7,631 nt of DNA from Bdellovibrionales bacterium. Its GTDB lineage: Bacteria; Bdellovibrionota; Bacteriovoracia; Bacteriovoracales; Bacteriovoracaceae. The stretch spans positions 1-7,631 of the forward strand of contig JAHFAA010000170.1 of the NCBI GenBank assembly GCA_023250775.1, read 5' to 3'. The position numbers and the translations under genes are program-made. The notes under the pieces are model-generated. The model did not search any database. It had not been told where the DNA came from and saw nothing but the letters and a program-made list of their open reading frames with translations. Each line of letters opens with the position of its first letter. Position 1 is the stretch's first letter. This document shows positions 1 to 6,184 of the stretch, piece by piece.

Positions 1-1
1 C

Positions 2-2341
2 ATGGTGGTTCCACTATTCGTGGGCCGCGAGAAATCCATCGCTGCACTAGAAGAGGCCGCTAAAAATGACAATGAGCTTTTCCTCGTAACCCAGAAGGAT
101 GCCAGCGTTTTAAATCCTGATCGGGAAGATATTTACGACGTGGGAACAGTGGTCAACATCATTCAGATGCTTCGACTTCCTGACAATACCGTGAAGGTGT
201 TGATTGAAGGCAAGTATCGCGCGCGGATTAAAAATTTCACCGCCGCTCCTTCGGGATACTGGGTGGAAGTTGATAAGTGCGTGAGCAAGGAAGGGGACAC
301 GGTCCAGCTTGAGGCCGTCATGCGTTCAATCAAAAATATTTTTGAACAGTATGTGAAACTCAATAAGCGCATTCCACCTGAACTGCTCATGAGCATTTCC
401 TCCATCACCGATCCTTCGCGCTTGGCGGATATTATTGTCGCCCACCTCTCCATGAAGATTCATGAGAAGCAGGAAATTTTGGAAGCGATCGAAATCGACA
501 AACGCCTGCAGCTCCTTTTGGAGAAGATGCAAGGTGAGATCGAGATTATCAATGTTGAGCGACGTATTCGCACGCGAGTGAAAACTCAGATGGAGCGTTC
601 GCAGAAAGAATACTATTTAAATGAGCAGATGAATGCCATCCAACGTGAGCTTGGACAAAAAGATGATGGCAAGACCGAGCTGCAAGAATTGGAAGATCGT
701 CTCGAGGCCAAGAAGATGCCCGATGAGGCGAGAGAGCGCACCCGTAAAGAAATCAAAAAACTCAAAAGTATGTCGCCCATGTCAGCTGAGGCCACAGTCG
801 TTCGCAACTATGTGGACTGGATGCTGGGCCTACCATGGTTTGAATACACCGTGGATGACAATTCGCTGAAGCACGCCAACGAAATTTTGGAAGAGCAGCA
901 CTACGGATTAAAAGATGTGAAAGAGAGAATCTTGGAATATCTGGCGGTTCGCACGCTGGTGAAAGACGAAGGCAAGGGAACCATCCTCTGTCTCGCCGGC
1001 CCTCCAGGTGTTGGTAAGACTTCCATCGCCCATTCTTTGGCGGAGAGTCTTGGCAGAAAATTTGTGCGCATCTCGCTTGGTGGCGTGCGCGACGAATCTG
1101 AAATTCGCGGACACCGTCGGACCTACGTCGGCGCTATGCCGGGAAAAATCATTGCGGCCCTTAAAAAAGCGGGCACCAGCAATCCCGTCATTCTCTTCGA
1201 CGAAATTGATAAGATGTCGTCCGACTTCAGAGGCGACCCTGCCAGTGCCATGCTGGAAGTTTTGGACCCGGAACAAAATAAATGTTTCGCCGATCACTAT
1301 ATCGAGCTTGAGTATGACCTTTCCAAAGTCATGTTCATTATGACCGCCAATGATCTTTCCAACGTGCCCGCACCACTGCGCGATCGTATGGAAATCATCA
1401 AGGTCGCGGGCTATACGCCCAATGAAAAACTGCAAATCGGAAAGGGCTACTTAATCAAGAAGGCGGTGAAAAACAACGGTCTGCAAGATTACGACATGAA
1501 CATTTCCGACGTCACGCTGATGCATATTATCCGCGACTACACCAAAGAGTCCGGGGTGCGAGAGCTAGAACGCTTGCTCAATACGGTCGCGCGTAAAATC
1601 GCCACCGAAGTTGTGACTGAGAATATTGCCAAAGGCGAGAAATTTATCGTGGCACCAAAACATTTGAAAAAATATTTGGGCCCGCAAAAATTCGATCGCA
1701 CCGATGTCGAGCGCGAACCGCAAGTCGGCTTGGTCAACGGTCTGGCCTGGACTTCCGTAGGCGGCGAGCTTCTGAACATCGAGGTCGTGACCGTTCCCGG
1801 CAATGGAAAAATCCAGATTACCGGAAAGCTTGGCGAGGTCATGCAAGAGTCGGCCAAAGCAGCACTGTCCTATGTTCGTTCCATCTCTCCGAGATTGGGC
1901 ATCGACCCGACTTGGTATGACAAGAATGATATCCACATTCACGTTCCAGAAGGCGCCACTCCAAAAGACGGTCCTTCTGCTGGCGTAACCATGGTCACCG
2001 CCTTGGCCTCTGCCGTGACGGGAATCAAGGTGTTCCAAGATGTCGCGATGACAGGTGAGGTGACGATCAGAGGCCGAGTGCTTCCAATCGGCGGCCTGAA
2101 AGAAAAAATGCTGGCGGCCAAGCAGGCAGGCATTAAGACCATCATCATTCCATCTAAAAACGAAAAAGACCTAAGCGAAATCCCCAACGACATCAAGGTC
2201 GGCCTGAAGATCGTGCCTTGTGAATTCGTCGAGGAAGTTTTGCGGCATGCCCTGAACCTAAGCCAACCCGAATCCTTCATGAAGGTCGTTGGATTAAAGG
2301 TTCTAGGCCCCGAGGATACGACCTTGGAAGTGGCCAACTAG
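2..2341 (+). CDS. lon: ATP-dependent protease Lon (endopeptidase La), 5'-truncated by window edge
   Basis: Lon is a cytoplasmic homo-oligomeric AAA+ serine protease that unfolds and degrades damaged and regulatory proteins. All its modules are visible (numbering from the Met at base 2): N-terminal substrate-binding domain about 1-175, coiled-coil region about 178-290, Walker A GPPGVGKT at 333-340, Walker B ILFDEID at 397-403, sensor-1 TAND at 448-451, sensor-2 SGVREL with R520, and the protease domain from about 565. The catalytic dyad is S659 in DGPSAG and K702 in GGLKEK, 43 residues apart as in the E. coli enzyme (S679/K722). The first Met is not the true start: MVVPLFVGREKS matches an internal stretch that follows about 24 residues in E. 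coli Lon, and base 1 fits the end of the preceding His codon. The C-terminus runs slightly past the usual end, with a tail of about 15 residues. The gene ends with TAG and is followed by a strong terminator, so it is last in its transcript. No promoter is in the window. Confidence 0.98.
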   Translation: MVVPLFVGREKSIAALEEAAKNDNELFLVTQKDASVLNPDREDIYDVGTVVNIIQMLRLPDNTVKVLIEGKYRARIKNFTAAPSGYWVEVDKCVSKEGDTVQLEAVMRSIKNIFEQYVKLNKRIPPELLMSISSITDPSRLADIIVAHLSMKIHEKQEILEAIEIDKRLQLLLEKMQGEIEIINVERRIRTRVKTQMERSQKEYYLNEQMNAIQRELGQKDDGKTELQELEDRLEAKKMPDEARERTRKEIKKLKSMSPMSAEATVVRNYVDWMLGLPWFEYTVDDNSLKHANEILEEQHYGLKDVKERILEYLAVRTLVKDEGKGTILCLAGPPGVGKTSIAHSLAESLGRKFVRISLGGVRDESEIRGHRRTYVGAMPGKIIAALKKAGTSNPVILFDEIDKMSSDFRGDPASAMLEVLDPEQNKCFADHYIELEYDLSKVMFIMTANDLSNVPAPLRDRMEIIKVAGYTPNEKLQIGKGYLIKKAVKNNGLQDYDMNISDVTLMHIIRDYTKESGVRELERLLNTVARKIATEVVTENIAKGEKFIVAPKHLKKYLGPQKFDRTDVEREPQVGLVNGLAWTSVGGELLNIEVVTVPGNGKIQITGKLGEVMQESAKAALSYVRSISPRLGIDPTWYDKNDIHIHVPEGATPKDGPSAGVTMVTALASAVTGIKVFQDVAMTGEVTIRGRVLPIGGLKEKMLAAKQAGIKTIIIPSKNEKDLSEIPNDIKVGLKIVPCEFVEEVLRHALNLSQPESFMKVVGLKVLGPEDTTLEVAN

Positions 2342-2362
2342 GCAGCTCCACACACAAAAGAC

Positions 2363-2393
2363 AAAAAAAGGCCTCCGAATGGGGGCCTTTTTT
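2363..2393 (+). terminator. Intrinsic terminator of lon
   Basis: A stem of GGCCTCC (2370-2376) pairs with GGGGGCC (2381-2387), with one T-G wobble and a GAAT loop. It is extended by an A-run (2364-2369) pairing with the T-run (2388-2393). It begins 22 bases after the lon stop codon. The A-run upstream gives a T-tract on the other strand too, so it could act in both directions. Confidence 0.93.
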
Positions 2394-2404
2394 ATGCCCA
2401 ATTC

Positions 2405-2433
2405 TTGACAAGACAAACCTCCCCAAGTAATCT
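2405..2433 (+). promoter_or_regulatory. Sigma70-type promoter of the tRNA-Val gene
   Basis: A perfect -35 box TTGACA (2405-2410) is separated by exactly 17 bases from a -10 box TAATCT (2428-2433). The bases just after the -10 box are GCCCGCG (2434-2440), a GC-rich discriminator like those of stable-RNA promoters under stringent (ppGpp) control. Transcription would start near 2440, leaving a leader of about 17 bases before the tRNA. The promoter boxes are seen directly; the stringent regulation is inferred from the discriminator. Confidence 0.8.
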
Positions 2434-2457
2434 GCCCGCGAAAAGCTGAACATTATT

Positions 2458-2533
2458 GGGAGTTTAGCTCAGTTGGTAGAGCGCCACCCTTACAAGGTGG
2501 ATGTCAGAGGTTCGAGCCCTCTAACTCCCACCA
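2458..2533 (+). tRNA. tRNA-Val (anticodon TAC)
   Basis: A full cloverleaf can be drawn. The acceptor stem GGGAGTT (2458-2464) pairs perfectly with AACTCCC (2523-2529). The D arm is GCTC/GAGC with an AGTTGGTA loop. The anticodon stem CCACC/GGTGG encloses the loop CTTACAA, giving anticodon TAC at 2491-2493, which reads valine GUA and, with a modified U34, other GUN codons. The variable region is ATGTC, and the T arm AGAGG/CCTCT encloses TTCGAGC. The discriminator base is A2530 and the 3' CCA is encoded (2531-2533). It is a single-gene unit with its own promoter and terminator. Confidence 0.98.
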
Positions 2534-2548
2534 TTTTTTTCGATAGTT

Positions 2549-2575
2549 AAGGCCTCTAATGGGGCCTTTTTTTTT
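2549..2575 (+). terminator. Intrinsic terminator of tRNA-Val
   Basis: GGCCTC (2551-2556) pairs with GGGGCC (2561-2566) with one T-G wobble around a TAAT loop, followed by nine T residues (2567-2575). It starts 16 bases after the tRNA CCA end. The hairpin closely resembles the lon terminator. Confidence 0.9.
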
Positions 2576-2687
2576 GCCCAAAAAACAAAGTGGTGTGAAA
2601 AGTGGGGTTCACCCAATTTTTTTCTTCTTGAATAGCTGACGGCAGCCAATCAAAAAAGATTTTATGAGACTGTATATGAATACCCAT

Positions 2688-3776
2688 TTACATCATATAA
2701 GTAAAACCAGCTCCCGCGTACCTATATTGCATCTGGCCAATCTTCCATTCACCTTCTTTACTTAATTTATAGACCTCGTATTGAACCAAAGATGTTTCGC
2801 TGATTTTACGAATTACTTGTACCCAAAGTGGGTATGCGCTATTTGCCCCACCAGACAAATCGGCCAAAACAATTTTTTCTTTTTCGAAACCAAGGGCGAT
2901 TTCTTTTTTAAAACGCTTAAGATAATAGGCAAACTCTTTGGGGTTCTTTATATATGTCAGGGCCCGTCCACCTAGATGCTCATTTTCACTCACTGGTAGC
3001 ATATTATAAGTCGCTTGTTCTGATTTTGGCACATCGCCATTGATTGGATCAAACAGACGCCCAATCCCGAGAATCGAGAAACGGTAGACGCTTTTGCTAT
3101 CGTCGTTAGTTTCTAGAACGTACTTTGAAAAACATTCCAATTTTTGAGTTTTTACACAACCAAGCATCGTATCCAAAAGTTGAGAAAGCCCTGGTGCTCG
3201 TTTTTCTATGTCTGCAATCTTTCCTTTGGTGGGGGGAAAGTAGCTATAAACACTTAGCACCTTACACTTGGGCTCACTAAAGAATGCCAATTCTAGATAA
3301 TGATCTTCTTTTACCGAATACTGAACTTTCCGATAGCCCTTCAAAGAACGAAGATCAAAATAAATATTTTTTTCGCCTGATTTGACTTCAAAAACAGAAT
3401 TACTTTTGGCTTTAACAAAAAAGGTAGACTTATCCCCTGAAATCTCAACGGGGTTAGAATCTCTAATTTTTTCTACCGTTTTGTCATTGATGTAATCCAT
3501 ATCGTGCATGCTGAAGCTAATTTCTTTTTTCCCATCGAAAAAGACTCCACCATCCTTTACTTCAATAACTGGTTCCCCCTTCAAATCTGCTGACGAATAA
3601 AATTTCAAGTCTGGTGTATAATACTTGTTTTTTGCCTCTTCTGTGCATTTTTCTGAGGCAGCAACTTTGATTACAAACTTACCCAGTTCTGGATTAAAGA
3701 AATCATCTTCCGAAGAAAATCCCCAGACGCAAACAGGTAAGAACATAAGCAAGAAGGAAATAAAATACGGTCTCAT
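2688..3776 (-). CDS. Exported protein of unknown function (362 aa)
   Basis: I do not recognise this protein. The start is ATG with a good Shine-Dalgarno AAGGA (3784-3788, minus strand) 7 bases upstream. Residues 1-19 form a signal peptide (MRPYF, then a hydrophobic core) with a plausible signal peptidase I site after VWG19. C16 lies in LPVC, which is a poor lipobox, so a lipoprotein is less likely. The mature part has no further membrane segment and four cysteines (C44, C171, C207, C215), an even number that suits a periplasmic or secreted protein with disulfides. It is lysine-rich with alternating short strands (for example FYSSADLKGEPV around 59-70), suggesting a mainly beta fold. The C-terminal part, about 317-352, has a strand pattern ending in GEWKIGQMQYR. 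It lies 137 bases downstream of the hydrolase gene on the same strand and faces the tRNA convergently. No clear terminator follows it. Confidence 0.85.
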   Translation of the reverse strand: MRPYFISFLLMFLPVCVWGFSSEDDFFNPELGKFVIKVAASEKCTEEAKNKYYTPDLKFYSSADLKGEPVIEVKDGGVFFDGKKEISFSMHDMDYINDKTVEKIRDSNPVEISGDKSTFFVKAKSNSVFEVKSGEKNIYFDLRSLKGYRKVQYSVKEDHYLELAFFSEPKCKVLSVYSYFPPTKGKIADIEKRAPGLSQLLDTMLGCVKTQKLECFSKYVLETNDDSKSVYRFSILGIGRLFDPINGDVPKSEQATYNMLPVSENEHLGGRALTYIKNPKEFAYYLKRFKKEIALGFEKEKIVLADLSGGANSAYPLWVQVIRKISETSLVQYEVYKLSKEGEWKIGQMQYRYAGAGFTYMM

Positions 3777-3913
3777 AATAATATCCTTAAAATGTTAATA
3801 GCACTCTTCAATGTATTCAGGACTTTCCACAAAACTGCGTTTACTGACGTGCTCAGAAAAAGAAGCTACGTACCTAATCCCCTTTTGTTTCTCAAACTTT
3901 TCTAGTTTAAGTA
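3777..3913. other. Intergenic gap, no clear signals
   Basis: This AT-rich spacer separates the hydrolase stop codon from the start of the 362-residue exported protein on the minus strand. It holds that gene's ribosome binding site at its left end. I see no GC-rich hairpin with a T-tract and no convincing promoter. The best minus-strand candidate is TTGAGA, 17 bases, then TACGTA, whose -10 box is poor. Whether the downstream gene is co-transcribed with the operon is therefore undecided. Confidence 0.5.
3784..3788 (-). promoter_or_regulatory. Ribosome binding site of the 362-aa exported protein
   Basis: AAGGA on the minus strand lies 7 bases before the ATG at 3776. This supports the chosen start, which also gives a complete signal peptide. 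Confidence 0.75.
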
Positions 3914-5512
3914 CTAAGGCAAACTAACCGTACATCCACATATCTCATAGGCCTGTGGCATAAGCTCGCAACTGCCGTTGACATTAGGACTAAAATCAGA
4001 TCGATAAAAATAATTGGGATCCTGATCATTGCAAGGATACGGGTTATCACACACATGATAATCACGCTCTCCAGTAAAAGAGCAACCTCCTCCTTCGATT
4101 TTTCCAGAAGCTGTCGCGGTAAGTATACTTCCGTTAAGCTCTTCGGCCGTACTTATCTCAGGACAGTCAGCAAGATCACCCCAGGGCGTAAGGTTAACTG
4201 ATGCATAAGTCATTTGTGATTTACACATATTCAATTTGACAGGCCCCTGCACTAAGAAGGTAGCAAAATTATTCAGCGCCTGCGAAATCAGTACTCGTTT
4301 TACATCCCCTGATGCAAATTTAATCTCTAAATAGCCTGTACCTAATACATAACGACCAACACTCCTTGGAGTTAAAGAAAATTCCAAAAAATCAGGATTA
4401 TTTTTTCCAGGGAGGTCGAATGATTTCTCGATTGAATCATACATACTGGCGCTGTACCAAATTATTTTTGTAGCATTTTCTAGAAAGAACCGATCATCAT
4501 CATTGTTGGCGATAATCCTGAATCTCACCGACGAGAGGAGATCGATTTTCGTTTGCATTAATTGCACTGTTCCAGTGAATGTTGTGGGGCAGTTGTCGGC
4601 GAGGGTTAAAGCGCTGTTGTGTAACTCTTCAACAAACACATGTCGAATTGTTTTATATTCATCATTTGAATTAATTTTTCTAATTTTAAAATTATAGGAA
4701 TCCGGCAAAGCATAAGTGTTCAAAAAAATATGATTCATCCAGTCAATTGGTGAATGGTCGAATCTTTTTGCCTCTGGAAGTTCAGGAGGGGCAGTATAAG
4801 TTGGTTCGTAGCTTGGATCATGTCCGAAGGGTGCGACAATATCGTTGCGTAGTTTCAGCATCGATCTTTTTGGATTGATCGGTGAAGTTGGCGAGGCTAC
4901 TTGAAAATTGGTAAGAACTCCAAGCCGGTCTATCGATGCATCATTTTTTTGTATTTCTGAAATTGCGTTGAAGATTTCGTTTGCGTAAAAGTTGCCTTGT
5001 GATTCTGAAAGAATGATTACTTTTTTCCCGCTGCTTAAATGTCCATTAATTTGTGCCACCATGCCATTTAGATCTGCCTGTCTCCATGTAGTCTGGGTCT
5101 GTCTTTGTTGTTGGATTTCAATCTTTTTCTTTTGTATTTCGTTTGGCAGAGGTTTTTGAGCAATAACTAGCTTGGCCGCCATTTTTGCATCTATCGCATT
5201 GCCAGTTGTTTCATCCATCCACTGTCCCATAGACTCCCAGATATCTGCAATCGCACCATCTGTTCGATTGTAGTAGCCATCTACGTCCGCGGTTACACGT
5301 GGATCAACACGAAGATTGTATTCTGGAGAACGTGATTGTCTTTCAATTTCTCTGATTCGATCTTTCTCTTTATCAAACGTCTCAGGCGAAGTATCAATTC
5401 CATTAATAAAGAAAATGACTGTGCCTTTTTTTGAACACTGAAGTTGTTCATTGCTGGCATGGGCAAGCAATGCGAGTATAAAAAGTAAAAAACATAAAAA
5501 CAGTGTTTTCAT
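3914..5512 (-). CDS. Secreted alpha/beta-hydrolase-like protein (putative esterase/lipase) with Cys-rich tail
   Basis: Likely a secreted serine hydrolase; the substrate is unknown. I start it at the ATG at 5512 (532 aa), because a GTG three codons upstream lies inside the Shine-Dalgarno AGGTGG. Numbering is from this ATG. Residues 1-19 form a signal peptide, probably cut after AHA. The strand TVIFFINGIDTSPETF (about 31-46) looks like the first core strand and oxyanion turn. VIILSESQGNFYANEI holds a nucleophile elbow SESQG with S171; its first position is Ser, not the usual Gly. D224 in NDIVAPF and H261 in NHIFLNTY fit the acid and base of the triad in position and local sequence. A Gln/Lys-rich helix (about 125-145) lies between the first core strand and the nucleophile. 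From about 305 the sequence is no longer hydrolase-like; its last 105 residues hold eight cysteines (C430, C450, C477, C488, C494, C515, C525, C527). With C26 and C308 the mature protein has ten. The gene is 18 bases downstream of the lipoprotein gene. The fold call comes from motifs only. Confidence 0.75.
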   Translation of the reverse strand: MKTLFLCFLLFILALLAHASNEQLQCSKKGTVIFFINGIDTSPETFDKEKDRIREIERQSRSPEYNLRVDPRVTADVDGYYNRTDGAIADIWESMGQWMDETTGNAIDAKMAAKLVIAQKPLPNEIQKKKIEIQQQRQTQTTWRQADLNGMVAQINGHLSSGKKVIILSESQGNFYANEIFNAISEIQKNDASIDRLGVLTNFQVASPTSPINPKRSMLKLRNDIVAPFGHDPSYEPTYTAPPELPEAKRFDHSPIDWMNHIFLNTYALPDSYNFKIRKINSNDEYKTIRHVFVEELHNSALTLADNCPTTFTGTVQLMQTKIDLLSSVRFRIIANNDDDRFFLENATKIIWYSASMYDSIEKSFDLPGKNNPDFLEFSLTPRSVGRYVLGTGYLEIKFASGDVKRVLISQALNNFATFLVQGPVKLNMCKSQMTYASVNLTPWGDLADCPEISTAEELNGSILTATASGKIEGGGCSFTGERDYHVCDNPYPCNDQDPNYFYRSDFSPNVNGSCELMPQAYEICGCTVSLP

Positions 5513-5517
5513 AATGA

Positions 5518-5523
5518 CCACCT
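5518..5523 (-). promoter_or_regulatory. Ribosome binding site that decides the hydrolase start
   Basis: AGGTGG on the minus strand lies 5 bases before the ATG at 5512 and extends to AGGTGGTC, matching the 16S-complementary AGGTGATC at seven of eight bases. An in-frame GTG at 5519-5521 overlaps this site and so cannot be a good start. Confidence 0.75.
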
Positions 5524-5530
5524 GTGTTTT

Positions 5531-6184
5531 TTATTTTTCAAAAAAATATGGCGTATCAATATATTTTTGCTTATTCTCTATCTCAAAATTACAAAACTGC
5601 ATCTGCCACTTTGCTGCCTCTTTGATCTCCATTTTATAAGGGTCACCAAGCTGCTGAAATTTGGACACTTCCGCATTCCACTCTGCATTGGAATTTATAA
5701 CATCATCTTTTCGTCTTTTTTTAGTTCGGTCATTTCCGTGTTCAATCATCTGGTCAAGGTAGTGCATCACTAAAATGTTATCTTTATTATCGGCAACCGC
5801 TTTGACACATTGAAAAGCAGGAAGCACAAGTTTTGTGTAGACAATGGGTTTGCTTGAAATGCCAGTTTTTTCCCAATTCAGGTACATTAAACTAGCTTTA
5901 GCGTATTGCTTATACGCCAAACGAGTGTTGCGGTCTTTCATTTCTTCGTTAATCCAAATTTCCACATCATCACGAAGGCCATCATGATCCGCATCAATTC
6001 CCTCTAATGTGTCATCGTTTTTTGAACCAGGCCAAACGGGTTCAGGGTCACCATCAAAAACACGTTTTCCGGTGGCAACTTTTGAATAGTCCTTAACCTC
6101 ATGTTTAAGATCACGATACCTAAACCAGATCGGCGTACTGCACGCAGAGACAAGTAGCGTGATGATTAGAATTTTAGTTTTCAT
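5531..6184 (-). CDS. Lipoprotein paralogous to the C-terminal domain of the upstream PKD protein (217 aa)
   Basis: A lipoprotein of unknown function. The signal sequence ends in the lipobox VSAC, so C15 should be lipidated and the N-terminus anchored in a membrane. Ser at +2 argues for sorting to the outer membrane. After a linker comes GIDADHDGLRDDVEIWI (62-78), whose D64, D66, D68 and D72/D73 form a DxDxDG calcium-loop motif like those of thrombospondin type 3 repeats. The rest (about 80-206) is predicted helical, with C126 and C198. Residues 60-206 align with the C-terminal 137 residues of the upstream PKD protein: 12 of 22 positions are identical in the loop region, the spacing from the loop to the first Cys is nearly equal, and the end is CNFEIEN versus CKFEVIN. 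The start has a Shine-Dalgarno GAGG 6 bases upstream, and the gene overlaps the PKD gene by 11 bases, so translational coupling is likely. Most of the protein is this one domain on a lipid anchor. Confidence 0.85.
   Translation of the reverse strand: MKTKILIITLLVSACSTPIWFRYRDLKHEVKDYSKVATGKRVFDGDPEPVWPGSKNDDTLEGIDADHDGLRDDVEIWINEEMKDRNTRLAYKQYAKASLMYLNWEKTGISSKPIVYTKLVLPAFQCVKAVADNKDNILVMHYLDQMIEHGNDRTKKRRKDDVINSNAEWNAEVSKFQQLGDPYKMEIKEAAKWQMQFCNFEIENKQKYIDTPYFFEK

Noticed and set aside
908..1435. Long open frame on the minus strand opposite lon (175 aa)
   Set aside because: It lies fully inside the AAA+ part of lon, which is unmistakably coding. The translation shows no recognisable motif and arises from the codon bias of the opposite strand. 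The same holds for the other frames at 163-532, 613-869, 1008-1343 and 1537-2337.
2595..2623. Hairpins near GTGAA/TTCAC and TGGG/CCCA, the latter followed by seven T residues
   Set aside because: The stems are only 4-5 base pairs. The plus-strand one could be a weak backup terminator after the tRNA, and the minus-strand one could end the 362-aa gene, but neither is strong enough to call.
2634..2647. Small GCTG/CAGC hairpin between the tRNA terminator and the 362-aa gene
   Set aside because: A four-base stem with no T-tract on either strand; expected by chance.
3760..3776. Lipobox reading of LPVC in the 362-aa protein
   Set aside because: Pro at -2 and Val at -1 do not fit the lipobox rule, while a normal signal peptidase I site lies just after it.
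3790..3905. Possible minus-strand promoters (TTGAGA-17-TACGTA; extended -10 TGCTATTAA)
   Set aside because: The first has a poor -10 box. The second has no -35 match and would start transcription almost on the ribosome binding site.
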